Made by a program: the position numbers and the translations under genes
Shown: piece by piece, positions 1 through 9,106 of the stretch
Layout of the letters: each line of letters opens with the position of its first letter
Numbering within the stretch: the first letter of the stretch is position 1
The notes under the pieces: generated by a model
Database searches by the model: none
What the model saw: the letters and a program-made list of their open reading frames with translations, nothing else
What the model was told of the DNA's origin: nothing
Assembly: GCA_020427155.1 (NCBI GenBank)
Contig: JAGQOW010000021.1
Coordinates: forward strand, 1 to 50,644
Direction of reading: 5' to 3'
Origin: Planctomycetales bacterium
GTDB lineage: Bacteria > Planctomycetota > Planctomycetia > Pirellulales > Lacipirellulaceae
Length of the DNA: 50,644 nt

Positions 1-81
1 ACCGGGATGACCTGCGGCTCCTGATGGAGAAACACGGGATTCCTTGTGTGGCTGTGCTGCACCGGGTGAAGCATATGGCCG

Positions 82-300
82 GTGTCTGGACAAAGATGCA
101 AAGTAAGTTCGAATTCCCAGGCAGGCAAGAAATGGATCGTGACGAAGACCGTCTCAATCAAGGGAAAACCAATCTGTTGGTGCATCCCGATCGAAGTGAA
201 TCGAGGCGAGGAGCTTGAGGTCGAGGTCACCGAAAAGAACGTATTCGACCTGAATAATGCCTACATTTCAGCATTTACCAATCTGAGCGGAGAACAATAG
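82..300 (+). CDS. Small hypothetical protein, start uncertain, possibly frameshifted
   Basis: I do not recognise the family. The stretch from about base 133 to the TAG at 298-300 reads as real protein: it is rich in Lys, Glu and Val, alternates like beta strand (WIVTKTVSIKGKPICWC) and ends acidic. The GTG at 82 is only a formal start and has no clear Shine-Dalgarno. A better-looking start, ATG 96 preceded by GGA, is in another frame (MQSKFEFPG) and would need a one-base shift near bases 115-135 to join this body. The gene could therefore be intact with an unusual start, or a frameshifted remnant. No partner gene is visible because it lies at the window edge. Confidence 0.45.
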   Translation: MSGQRCKVSSNSQAGKKWIVTKTVSIKGKPICWCIPIEVNRGEELEVEVTEKNVFDLNNAYISAFTNLSGEQ

Positions 301-305
301 CGAAT

Positions 306-357
306 CTCTTGAGAGTTCTAAGCAGGCCATTGACTCCAGGCTTAGAAGCCCCAAGAG
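306..357 (+). other. Imperfect hairpin downstream of the first gene
   Basis: Two nested inverted repeats are visible. CTCTTG at 306-311 pairs with CAAGAG at 352-357, and TTCTAAGC at 316-323 pairs with GCTTAGAA at 340-347. The arms are separated by small internal loops. No T run follows, so a classic intrinsic terminator is unlikely. It may be a 3' UTR structure protecting the mRNA of the gene ending at 300. Confidence 0.35.
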
Positions 358-699
358 CAGGTCAGGCATAGGAGAGGATGGTTCAAGGTAGCTGCATTGG
401 GCTATATTTGCCCTGCGAATCCCTAGGCTCAGTGTAGCATGCTTCTGAATAGCATCGGCCCCTGGGCGGTGGCTCGAACGTCAGCTTCAAGTTGCAAGCC
501 TCAGCGGTTTAGTGCCAGTTGACACTTAAGAACACACACGGATCAATGCAATCTCTTTAACAGCGCTGATTCCCAAGAGTGCAAATCAATCAATTTGACA
601 AGATTTCGCAAAAAACCGTTGCAGCAAAAAGCAGGGACTGATAGCATGAGCGGGTCCTGAGTTTGTACCCCAGAACCAATAGAGTAAGAACTAGCCCAT

Positions 700-770
700 A
701 ACCGCCACGAATCAATGCACTTAGTGATCCTCGATGAGGACAAAGGTGCAGGGTTCGTGGCGGTTTTTTT
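700..770 (+). terminator. Long nested hairpin with U tract: terminator or attenuator
   Basis: A perfect 12-base stem (AACCGCCACGAA at 700-711 with TTCGTGGCGGTT at 754-765) leads straight into a T run ending at 770. Two more stems are nested inside: TGCAC 716-720 with GTGCA 746-750, and TCCTC 728-732 with GAGGA 736-740. The T run sits only on the plus-strand side, so it would act on plus-strand transcripts. It lies 85 bases before the peroxidase ATG and about 400 bases after the preceding stop. That position fits either a terminator for an unseen small RNA or an attenuator in the peroxidase leader. Confidence 0.65.
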
Positions 771-854
771 GTGGTTTGATCAAGCGCGCTTGTGAGATCT
801 GATCGCCAGCCGAGGTGTCTCTACAGTGCACACTCAATTTTTGGAGCAACTCGA

Positions 855-2537
855 ATGCCACACTACCGACAGTGTACCTATGCGTCCCTACTCGCACTTT
901 GCCAGTTGCCGCTCATAATCAGTTCGTCGGTCGCCGAGAACCGCTCCTATGACGGTACTGGCAATAATCAAACCAATCCTGACTGGGGAGCGGCAGCAAC
1001 GAACTTTGACCGCATGGCCCCCGTCTCCTACGTAGACCAGACCTCGGTGCCAGACATCGTCAATCGACCTAACCCTCGTAGTGTCAGCGTTGAACTATTC
1101 CGACAGCAAGAATCTCATCCCAATGCCCGCAGGCTGTCCGGATATGTTTATGCTTTCGGCCAATTGCTAAGCCACGATATGCAGCTTACTATTGCCGGCG
1201 AGAGTGAGCTGATCGCATTTCGCACTCCCCAAAACGACGATATTTTCTTTCCTGGACAGGTCTTTCCGCTCACACGCTCAGTCTTCGATCCCGAGACGGG
1301 CACTGGCCCAGATAATCCACGACAGCAGATCAATTTCACCACGGCGTTTATTGATGCTTCAGTCGTCTACGGCTCCGATGCAGCCAAAGCATCGATCCTT
1401 CGCGGCGGACCGGCTCACCCAGGCGCAAAGCTGCGAACTAGTAACGACATCAATGGCGATGGAGAGTATTTGCTTCCGCGAAACGCGTTTGGTCCCAATC
1501 TCGATGCTGATTTCGTCGCCGGAGATGATCGCGTGAACGATAATGTTGTGCTGACGAGCCTGCAAACGCTCTTCATGAGAGAGCATAACCGATTGGTTGA
1601 CGAGCTTATGATCAGTCAGCCGAATTGGACAGACGAAGAGCTTTATCAGAGAGCTCGAAAGATTGTCGGAGCACAGTTTCAGTCAATCACTTTCAACGAG
1701 TTTTTACCCGCTCTCTTGGGCCCCCATGCGCCTAGCTCGAACGGTACATACAAGGCCGACCTGAATCCTACTGTCCTCAATGAATTCCCCACAGTCTTCC
1801 TGCGCATTGGACACTCCATGCTGACCGACAACTTCCTTCGAATTCAGAACGACGGCCAGCCGGCACCTGAAGGTCCACTCCCGTTAGAAGACGCTTTCTT
1901 CAACCCAAGTGCACTGGCAACGTCAAGAGACCTTGAACTGTTTCTTAAAGGACTAACCTTCGAGGTTCAGGAAGAGACCGACCTTGAATTGGTATTCGCT
2001 ATGCGCCTTGCCCTGCTGGGAGCCATCGACATTCAACGCGCTCGAGATCACGGCATACCAGATTACAACTCCATGCGCGAGGCCTATCATCTTCCAAGAG
2101 TCGTGTCATTTGAACAGATCACACCAAATAAGACGATACAGTTGGCACTAGAAGGCGTCTACGGCGATGTTGATTCCATCGACCCATTCGTGGGGGCCCT
2201 CGCCGAGGCCCATCTAGCGAGCGCTAGCGTAGGCCCCCTCGTAGCCGCCGGATATAGAGCACAATTTGAGCGATTGCGCGACGGCGACCGCTTTTGGTAT
2301 GAAAACGATCCGAGTTTCAGTCTTGAGGAAGTAGCGGCCCTTTCTCAAACAACGCTTGCCGACATTATCCGGAGAAACACCGGAGTGACTAATATACCTG
2401 ACAACGTCTTCTTCTCTGTCGTTCCCGAGCCTGATACTCTCGGCTTACTGGTAGTCGCATTCCTTGTTTCCATGCATGCATGTCTGCGAACCAGATTAAA
2501 CAAAGCCAGGTATCAGAACAAAGGACATGTGGCCTAA
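855..2537 (+). CDS. Secreted animal-type heme peroxidase with PEP-CTERM-like tail
   Basis: The protein (560 aa) belongs to the animal heme peroxidase superfamily (myeloperoxidase/peroxidasin type), which oxidises substrates with H2O2. A Sec signal covers residues 1 to about 28. The distal motif FGQLLSHDM carries the distal His at 107 and the calcium-ligand Asp at 108. LFMREHNRLVDEL, QSITFNEFLPALLG, the proximal-His motif LRIGHSM (His320) and IQRARDHGIPDYN follow in family order. In myeloperoxidase an Asp precedes the distal His and forms a covalent ester to heme; here that position is Ser106. The C-terminus is PEP-CTERM-like: VPEP, a hydrophobic helix and a basic tail, suggesting sorting to the envelope or matrix. 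ATG 855 was chosen over GTG 792 because it has GGAG at good spacing and starts the signal peptide. The gene stands alone. Confidence 0.88.
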   Translation: MPHYRQCTYASLLALCQLPLIISSSVAENRSYDGTGNNQTNPDWGAAATNFDRMAPVSYVDQTSVPDIVNRPNPRSVSVELFRQQESHPNARRLSGYVYAFGQLLSHDMQLTIAGESELIAFRTPQNDDIFFPGQVFPLTRSVFDPETGTGPDNPRQQINFTTAFIDASVVYGSDAAKASILRGGPAHPGAKLRTSNDINGDGEYLLPRNAFGPNLDADFVAGDDRVNDNVVLTSLQTLFMREHNRLVDELMISQPNWTDEELYQRARKIVGAQFQSITFNEFLPALLGPHAPSSNGTYKADLNPTVLNEFPTVFLRIGHSMLTDNFLRIQNDGQPAPEGPLPLEDAFFNPSALATSRDLELFLKGLTFEVQEETDLELVFAMRLALLGAIDIQRARDHGIPDYNSMREAYHLPRVVSFEQITPNKTIQLALEGVYGDVDSIDPFVGALAEAHLASASVGPLVAAGYRAQFERLRDGDRFWYENDPSFSLEEVAALSQTTLADIIRRNTGVTNIPDNVFFSVVPEPDTLGLLVVAFLVSMHACLRTRLNKARYQNKGHVA

Positions 2538-2677
2538 GAACTTCGCAACTGAAAGACTGATGCCACGAATTGCTCAAAACCTGCCGTACCCAAGCGGCGT
2601 AAGACTACCTTTGTTTGTAGCTACGACACACTCGGCTCATCGCGAGAGCAAAAGGTGACAAGAAACTGTCGACCTGG

Positions 2678-3967
2678 CTACTGACCTCCGAGATGCTTGT
2701 CGGCAAAGGCTAGGTACGCGCGCCAATCGAATTCCGTCACGTCGTGCTTTCCGCTACGAATGTGGTAGCCTACGGTCGTCATCATCGGATGGTCGATCTC
2801 GGGCATCTTCGATTCCGGCAGCGCTGGCTTGCCCAACAGGTGGTAAATCGGACCCGCATGATAGGCAGAAAGGAATTCGCCCTGCGGATCAGCCCACCGG
2901 TCTTCTGCAGCACTGGCTACATAGACCGGCCGCGGAGCCATCAGCGCAAGCAGCATGTGCTGGTCGACTGGCAACTTGTTTTCTTGCAGGTTGTATTGCT
3001 TGAAATTGCCGCAGAACCAGTGAGGAAACACCTCGTTGATCCGCCCGACCGTCTCGCCAATGCGCCGACGACTGAGGGCCGCGCCGCCGCAACCCGAGTC
3101 GTTCGAAATGACCAGGGCAAACCGCTCGTCCTCGGCCCCGGCCCAAAGTGCCGTTTTGCCCAGCCGCGAATGCCCCATGACCGCCACGCGGCGGTGATCG
3201 ACTTGCTCATCGGTCTCCAAGTAGTCCATGGCCCGACTTAGCCCCCAAGCCCAAGTCGCGATCGACCCCCAATCGTCTGGCTTGCGTTGTTGTCCTGCTG
3301 CTTGAAATGCCGCATGTACTCCGTTCTGAAATCCGTCGTCAAAATCCGGATCGATATCGCCGTAATAGGCCGTCGCCAGGCCATAGCCTCGACTTACGAT
3401 CAACTCGATTGGCCATCGTCTTGCAGCATTGCCGCGCGACGCTTCCGTTGCCCGGTGATCAACGTAGCCCTTGGCCTGGTTGTCTCGCATCCAGCTAGTC
3501 GACAACGGAATCGTCGCGTCAGCATGTATCGAATGGTTTCCACCAAAGTTTAACGCCAAAAAAAGCGGGACCGGGCCAATTGGCTGTGGTGGCAAATGTA
3601 TCAAGAGATCCATCGTCGGTCCGTCCTTCTCTCCCGTAAAATACACCCTGACCTCTTTGCGCAAGGCCTTGCCGCCCAACGCATCGGGAGTTACGCGGAT
3701 CAGCTCAAAACTCGTCGCCTCAAGGGATGCAGGCCTGCGGCCATAGACATGTGTGCGGAAGAGTTCCAAAATCTCCGGTCGACGCTGCTCGCGCCACTGC
3801 CGAGCGTCAACCACTTTCTGTCCCGCACCCGTAACCAGCGGGTCAGGTAGTTCGTAAAGAGGAATCTGAGACTCGTCATAATTCGGCTCAAAGTCAAAAG
3901 CTTGAATGCATGCACCTGACAGGCTTATCAACGCTATGCTCACAACAAAAACACGAACTACGTTCAT
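2678..3967 (-). CDS. CE15-type glucuronoyl esterase-like secreted hydrolase
   Basis: Family CE15 enzymes cleave the ester between glucuronic acid on xylan and lignin alcohols. This 429-residue alpha/beta hydrolase starts with a signal sequence ending near residue 23; a Cys at 20 is only a poor lipobox match. The nucleophile motif GHSRLGK places Ser267 next to Arg268, the arrangement typical of CE15. It is followed by the conserved SNDSGCGGAALSRR block, and the likely catalytic His408 is in GKHDVTEFDW. It is the last gene of the minus-strand arm, 214 bases after the DUF1501 gene, so it may have its own promoter. Upstream AAGG precedes the ATG. A more distant acetylxylan-esterase-like activity is possible, but the motifs favour CE15. 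Confidence 0.8.
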   Translation of the reverse strand: MNVVRVFVVSIALISLSGACIQAFDFEPNYDESQIPLYELPDPLVTGAGQKVVDARQWREQRRPEILELFRTHVYGRRPASLEATSFELIRVTPDALGGKALRKEVRVYFTGEKDGPTMDLLIHLPPQPIGPVPLFLALNFGGNHSIHADATIPLSTSWMRDNQAKGYVDHRATEASRGNAARRWPIELIVSRGYGLATAYYGDIDPDFDDGFQNGVHAAFQAAGQQRKPDDWGSIATWAWGLSRAMDYLETDEQVDHRRVAVMGHSRLGKTALWAGAEDERFALVISNDSGCGGAALSRRRIGETVGRINEVFPHWFCGNFKQYNLQENKLPVDQHMLLALMAPRPVYVASAAEDRWADPQGEFLSAYHAGPIYHLLGKPALPESKMPEIDHPMMTTVGYHIRSGKHDVTEFDWRAYLAFADKHLGGQ

Positions 3968-4181
3968 CGGAATAACCTTGATTCTAGTGGGCTCAAGAAA
4001 CGGTTAAATGGTTCCCCAGAACCACGCAGATAAGGACTGCACGCACCTATTACAACTAGCTTAAGAGTCAATCGGTTCCCGCAGGTTGAGGTCGAAGACG
4101 CCGATGCCAGGTCCACAGGCAGCTCATCCACGCACCTTGGAAGGCTCTTTCCTACTTGTAAGAAACTACACGCTACTCAAA

Positions 4182-5645
4182 CTAAGCTAACACGTCGTGG
4201 ATCACTCGCCCACCAACATCAGTCAAGCTCTCTTGGCGTCCTTGATGAAAATAGGTGAGTTGTTCGTGGTCGAGCCCCATGAGATGCAATATCGTAGCAT
4301 GAATGTCGTGCAGATGGACTTTGTTTTCGATCGCCTGGAAGCCAAACTCGTCGGTGGAACCGTATTGCATGCCGCCATGAACTCCGCCGCCGGCTAACCA
4401 CATCGTAAAGCCGTAAGGGTTATGGTTGCGGCCAGGGGCGTCTTTGCCCTCGCTAAAAGGCATCCTCCCGAATTCACCTCCCCAAACAACGAGCGTTTCT
4501 TCAAGCATTCCTCGCTGTTCCAAGTCTTCAAGTAAAGCGGCAATTGGCTGATCGACTTCTGCGCCGTGCTGCCCGTGGTTCTTCTCGATGCTTTCATGGG
4601 CATCCCATGTCTCTTCCAAATGCCCACCTCCTGAGTAGAGTTGGACAAAACGCACGCCGCGCTCTACGAGCCGCCTGGCAACAAGACAGTTGCGTCCAAA
4701 CTCGTCGGTCGGCACCTGTCCCACCCCATACTTGGCCATAGTTTGTTGAGACTCTTGCGACAAATCCACCGCCTCGGGGGCTTCCGACTGCATGCGATAG
4801 GCAAGCTCATACGATTCAACGCGAGCGGCAAGCTCGTGGCCACCAGGTCTCTCTGTCATATGTTGCTCGTTAAGCTGAGCAAGCAAGTCCAACTGCGCTC
4901 GCTGCGCATCTACAGAAACATGTTCTGGTCCGCGCAGGTCAAGAATCGGATCTCCAACTGGCCTGAAAAGAGTGCCCGAGAAAGTCGAAGGCATGAATCC
5001 ACTCGACCAATTGGGCTGGCCGCTGATTGGGCCACCCCGCTTGTCGAGCATCACCACGTAGCCAGGCAGACTCTGGTTCTCGGTGCCTAGCCCGTACACG
5101 CACCAACTTCCAAGCGAAGGCCTGCCAATGAACGTCTTGCCGGTGTTCATTGCGACCAACGCCGAACCATGGGCATGGCTGTCGGTATGGCAAGAGTTTA
5201 TTACACAGAGCTTGTCGGCATGTTTACGTACTTGGGGGAAGTAATCTGAAATCAGCAAGCCACTCTCACCACCTGGGCTAAACTTGCGCCAAGCAGGAGT
5301 CAGATAACCTACTTTCCTTCCGCCCGAGTTGATGTACGACATGCCCTCGGGCAACGGTTGGCCGGCGTATCGTTCGAGTTGAGGCTTGTAGTCAAATGTA
5401 TCGATCTGGCTCGGCGCACCATTCATCATTAAAAAAATGCACGCCTTGGCTTGTGAGGCAAAATGTGGAGCCACCGAGCCAATTGAGCTAGTCGAGCTAC
5501 CAGAGTCTGCCGCGCTGGCCTGTCGACTAAAGAAACCCTCTCCCGAAAGCAAACTGGTCAGCGCCACTCCCGCGAAACCGGCTCCCATGTCCCAAACAAA
5601 CTCGCGCCGCGTGCGGCCACAAGGAAAGAGTCCGCTACGCTTCAT
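4182..5645 (-). CDS. DUF1501 Tat-exported protein
   Basis: This 487-residue protein is a DUF1501 member, a family expanded in planctomycetes with an alkaline-phosphatase/sulfatase-like fold and no settled reaction. A twin-arginine signal is clear: TRREFVWDMG followed by a hydrophobic stretch and QASA near residue 45. The mature part opens with the family block FLMMNGAPSQIDTFD and contains VVWGGEFGRMPF and GRNHNPYGFTMWLAGGG, where clustered Asp, Glu and His resemble a metal site. It begins 14 bases after the PSCyt1/DUF1549/DUF1553 gene, the standard planctomycete pairing, and has a strong GGAGGGGG before ATG. Translocation by Tat implies folding or cofactor loading before export. Confidence 0.9.
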   Translation of the reverse strand: MKRSGLFPCGRTRREFVWDMGAGFAGVALTSLLSGEGFFSRQASAADSGSSTSSIGSVAPHFASQAKACIFLMMNGAPSQIDTFDYKPQLERYAGQPLPEGMSYINSGGRKVGYLTPAWRKFSPGGESGLLISDYFPQVRKHADKLCVINSCHTDSHAHGSALVAMNTGKTFIGRPSLGSWCVYGLGTENQSLPGYVVMLDKRGGPISGQPNWSSGFMPSTFSGTLFRPVGDPILDLRGPEHVSVDAQRAQLDLLAQLNEQHMTERPGGHELAARVESYELAYRMQSEAPEAVDLSQESQQTMAKYGVGQVPTDEFGRNCLVARRLVERGVRFVQLYSGGGHLEETWDAHESIEKNHGQHGAEVDQPIAALLEDLEQRGMLEETLVVWGGEFGRMPFSEGKDAPGRNHNPYGFTMWLAGGGVHGGMQYGSTDEFGFQAIENKVHLHDIHATILHLMGLDHEQLTYFHQGRQESLTDVGGRVIHDVLA

Positions 5646-5659
5646 TCATCCCCCTCCGG

Positions 5660-7921
5660 TTAGTCAACATAGACGAATTCGTTGGTGTTGATCAGCACAT
5701 GACAGAGCGACTCGAGCGAAGTCAATTCGACTGACCTCATGTCAGTCGCTGTCTGTTCGAAGCGCCGATGACCTTCATCGAGGTGTGCTTGGGCCAATCT
5801 CTGCTCGCTTGCTGTCGGCGCTCTCCCAAGCGCGAATTGCCAGGCGAGCTTCACACGCGTCGCAGAGTCGTCTCCCGCTGATTCGACAATACGTTTCGCC
5901 AACGCCTGTGAACAGTTGTGTGAAAACGAATTGTTCAGCAGCGCCAGAGCCTGTGTCGGGACCGTCGTCACGTCGCGCTTACCACAAGGTGCGACCGTAT
6001 CACAGAAGTCAAAAGCCGTCATCATCGGCGACAACAAGCTACGCTGGGCAAACATGTAAAGGCTGCGACGTCGTTGCTGTTCTGGCGGCGACGCCTGCCA
6101 GGCAGCATCTTTGCGCGATAGACCTTCTAAGGCGTTGGAACTAATCTCAGCACGAAAGCTGGGGCCTCCCAAGGTTTCGTCCAACTCACCTGCGGCAAAG
6201 AGCATCGAGTCGCGCAGTGCTTCGGCGTCGATCCGCCTCCTTGCTGCACGCCACCAGAGGCGATTTGCCGCGTCACGTTCATTGTACTGCTCAAACTCGG
6301 GATGCATCGCACTTTGGCGATAGGTACGAGACATCAGAATCAGCTTGTGCATCCGTTTGAGCTTCCACTGGCCTTGTATCAGTTCATCGGCGAGCCAGTC
6401 GAGCAATAAGGGATGCGTGGGCAACTCCCCCCGAAAACCAAAATTGTTGGGGGAACGAACCAAGCCCTCTCCAAAATGATGTTGCCACAACCGATTGACC
6501 AACACACGGCTCGTCAGCGGATTCCGTGGATCGACAATCCAACGAGCTAGTTGCAATCGACGCGTTGTCGTCTCTGCCTCGACCGGAGGCGGTTCAAATG
6601 GCCGAGCAAGTGATCGAACGAACGACAAAGGGCCCGCTGACACAACTTGTCCAGGCTTGCTTCGTTCGCCCTGCCTCAGCAAATACAACGGCTCGGCCTT
6701 CGCTCCCAAGTCGGTCCAACCTAACACATTCTCGAAGCCCAACTCCGCCGCTGAAGGGCCACCTAGCAGCTTGGCATCGCGAGGCTGAATCGCACCCGGC
6801 CAAAAAACAGCAGCCAGCCGGTAATAATCAGTTTGTGGAATGGCGTCAAACTTGTGATCGTGGCAGCGGGCACATTTTACTGTGAGGCCAAGAAATGCTG
6901 ACGAAGTAACATGTACCAAGTCCTCAAGTCTGTCGTAAACGTAATCCTGGGGATCATTCGGTTCATCGTTCCAGGTTCCCAGTCGCAGCATCCCGGTCGC
7001 AATCACTGAGCGTTCGCTACAGTCAGCCAGTTCATCACCGGCTAGCTGCTCCACCACAAAGCGATCATAGGGCATATCACGGTTGAGCGCATCAACCACC
7101 CAATCACGATATCGCCAGGCGAACTGCTTTTCTTGATCGCGCTCGTAACCGCTCGTTTCGGCGAAACGCACCAAGTCTAACCAGTATCTGGCCCACCTTT
7201 CGCCGTATTGAGGAGACTCAAGCAAGCGGTCGACGACACGCTGCCAGGCGCCTGCGCTGTCATCTGCTTCAAAGGCTGCCACCTCTTCGTAAGTTGGTGG
7301 CAAACCAATGACATCGTAGTAGACGCGCCGAAGGAGCTGCCGCTTACTTGCCAAAGGAGCAGGCTCGAGATTCTCTTGTTCCAAACGCGAAAGTATGAAT
7401 GCATCGATTGGATTGTTCACCATGTCAGAATGCTCGACCCAAGGCGGCTCCACTCGCTTGATTGGCTGCAACGACCACCAATCTCGGCCACCGCGAACTT
7501 CAGTCGTTATTTCATAAAGTTCAAGGGTCCGCTTCTGCGGCCACGGTGCTCCGGCCTGTACCCATCGGCTCAATAGGGCAATCTCCTCGTCGGGCAACTT
7601 CTGGGAAACACCTTTCTTCTCGGGAGGCATCTCGCCACTTAGGACCCGACTGAGTAGTTGGCTCTCTTCCGGAGATTCCGTCGAGATCGCTAAACCACTG
7701 TCTCCACCAGCCATCAAGGTTGCAGCCGAAGCGAGTGCAAGTCCGCCAGAAGGTTCCTTCTCTTGGTGACACTCGAGACATCGCTTGATGAGCAGAGGTG
7801 CGATCTCCTCTTCAAAACCTGGGAAGACCGTTGCATCTGCTCTCGCGAAATGTATACAGCTAAAAACTGCTGCAGCAGAGACAAACGTCAGACCAAGATA
7901 GTAGCGCCGGCGCCAATGCAT
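5660..7921 (-). CDS. PSCyt1-DUF1549-DUF1553 planctomycete cytochrome-type protein
   Basis: A secreted protein of about 753 residues with the standard planctomycete domain order. The N-terminal signal is followed by a PSCyt1 c-type heme domain with CLECH and a downstream MPP that may supply the axial Met. DUF1549 (from WWSLQPIKRVEPP) and DUF1553 (from LARWIVDPRNPLTSRVLVNR) come next. A second CxxCH, CARCH, lies in the DUF1549-DUF1553 junction (VKCARCHDHKFD). The function of these domains is unproven; they pair with DUF1501 proteins and probably act in periplasmic redox or polymer modification. The ATG at 7921 (MHWRRRYYLGL) was chosen because it opens the signal peptide and has GGGG upstream; ATG 7942 is possible. 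Confidence 0.9.
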   Translation of the reverse strand: MHWRRRYYLGLTFVSAAAVFSCIHFARADATVFPGFEEEIAPLLIKRCLECHQEKEPSGGLALASAATLMAGGDSGLAISTESPEESQLLSRVLSGEMPPEKKGVSQKLPDEEIALLSRWVQAGAPWPQKRTLELYEITTEVRGGRDWWSLQPIKRVEPPWVEHSDMVNNPIDAFILSRLEQENLEPAPLASKRQLLRRVYYDVIGLPPTYEEVAAFEADDSAGAWQRVVDRLLESPQYGERWARYWLDLVRFAETSGYERDQEKQFAWRYRDWVVDALNRDMPYDRFVVEQLAGDELADCSERSVIATGMLRLGTWNDEPNDPQDYVYDRLEDLVHVTSSAFLGLTVKCARCHDHKFDAIPQTDYYRLAAVFWPGAIQPRDAKLLGGPSAAELGFENVLGWTDLGAKAEPLYLLRQGERSKPGQVVSAGPLSFVRSLARPFEPPPVEAETTTRRLQLARWIVDPRNPLTSRVLVNRLWQHHFGEGLVRSPNNFGFRGELPTHPLLLDWLADELIQGQWKLKRMHKLILMSRTYRQSAMHPEFEQYNERDAANRLWWRAARRRIDAEALRDSMLFAAGELDETLGGPSFRAEISSNALEGLSRKDAAWQASPPEQQRRRSLYMFAQRSLLSPMMTAFDFCDTVAPCGKRDVTTVPTQALALLNNSFSHNCSQALAKRIVESAGDDSATRVKLAWQFALGRAPTASEQRLAQAHLDEGHRRFEQTATDMRSVELTSLESLCHVLINTNEFVYVD

Positions 7922-8009
7922 CACAACTACCCCTGCTCGCATCAAAAAGCCGAGAAAAGCTTGATCAGATTATACTATAAGATGGACTCTTATTCACAAC
8001 TTCTTCAGA

Positions 8010-9086
8010 CTACTGGGCAATCACCAACTCCGCTAAATAGATCGCTGTCATGCTCTGGCCATCGTCATTCTTTTCATGGCTCGAATAATAAGAAACCAAG
8101 GCTTTGGTCGGGCTAAGCTGCACAAATCCTGGGTAGGAAGTATCGCCCCCGCTAGGCAACTCGGCGAATTCCTGAAGTTTGTCATCAACCAGCCAGCACA
8201 ACGAAGTCACCGCTGGTCCGGTCGTTCGGCGTCCGCCGACAAGGGTCCAGCCTCCCCATCTCGTCACCAACGGCCCGCCAATGTATCGGTCAAGGTCGAT
8301 TCGTTGCCACTGCTGGTAGGGTGGCTGTGCGCGGCAAACTTGCGCATTGCGTTTTCCCCCGCTGCGAGCGACAGCCAAAATCGAACCGTCATTCTCGAAC
8401 AAAAAAGCCGTCTCGTCGCCATAATGTTCTTGAAACAAGCCCGCCTTGCGCCAGACGAACCCATCGTCGCTATCCAACAGTGCGGATTCGACGATCGCGT
8501 CGCGCTCCTCGCGACTGGCAACTTTGGCAAAATCGCGTTTTCGTCGACCGCACAAATACGCTTTGCCGCCGTACGTTGCAGCCCGCCAAACGTAGTGTCC
8601 ATAAGTTCCTTCTAGCATCTGAGGCCCTTGCCAACTGCTGCCGTCGCTGCTCCAGCAGCCATAACCCAATAGCTCATTCATGTCGTACGACTCAGGAGCA
8701 CTTGTGCCACAGTACCAGGTACCCGTGTAGACGAATAGCTTCTCCCGAAAAACCAAAAAATGGGGATCACGCGTGTCGCGCAGCGGCACATTAAATCGAT
8801 GCACTTGCTGCCACGTCTTCGTATCATCGCTCGACAGCACAATGATCGAGGCCGTTGGGTTCACTCCGTGCCCGGCGGGACAGCTGCGAAACGTCAGAAA
8901 ATACTGTCCCCGAAATCGGCACAGGTCGGTAAATGCATTATGCTCGCCATTATTAAAGGCACGCCAAACCGATTCAACATGGACCTTCGGCAACTCCAAG
9001 TCCGCGGCTATCGCAAGTCTTCCTTGCGGGAGCACTAGCAGCGCAATAGCAGCGGCCTGACTTAGAGCAGTAATCAAACAATTCAT
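8010..9086 (-). CDS. Secreted BNR/sialidase-like beta-propeller
   Basis: A 358-residue secreted protein with a cleavable signal (to about residue 27, ending IAA) and a sialidase-like propeller. Asp-box-like turns are visible: LSSDDTKTW, CWSSDGSSW and DSDDGFVW. FRGQYFLTFRS near the start and repeated Arg-containing strands are typical of BNR glycosidases. The exact substrate cannot be read from the sequence, and sialidase activity itself is not implied. It lies 20 bases downstream of the second propeller gene and 64 bases before the PSCyt1 gene, within the long minus-strand run. AAGGAG precedes the ATG. Confidence 0.72.
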   Translation of the reverse strand: MNCLITALSQAAAIALLVLPQGRLAIAADLELPKVHVESVWRAFNNGEHNAFTDLCRFRGQYFLTFRSCPAGHGVNPTASIIVLSSDDTKTWQQVHRFNVPLRDTRDPHFLVFREKLFVYTGTWYCGTSAPESYDMNELLGYGCWSSDGSSWQGPQMLEGTYGHYVWRAATYGGKAYLCGRRKRDFAKVASREERDAIVESALLDSDDGFVWRKAGLFQEHYGDETAFLFENDGSILAVARSGGKRNAQVCRAQPPYQQWQRIDLDRYIGGPLVTRWGGWTLVGGRRTTGPAVTSLCWLVDDKLQEFAELPSGGDTSYPGFVQLSPTKALVSYYSSHEKNDDGQSMTAIYLAELVIAQ

Positions 9087-9106
9087 CGAAACTCCTTGAC
9101 TCGCAA

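Larger units (their letters stand above)
301..854. other. 554-base gene-poor stretch before the peroxidase gene
   Basis: No open frame here has convincing protein character on either strand. It contains an imperfect hairpin just after the preceding stop (306-357) and a long nested hairpin followed by a run of T (700-770). The bases from about 771 to 854 are the likely leader of the peroxidase gene, ending in GGAG eight bases before its ATG. Nothing else was recognised. Confidence 0.6.
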
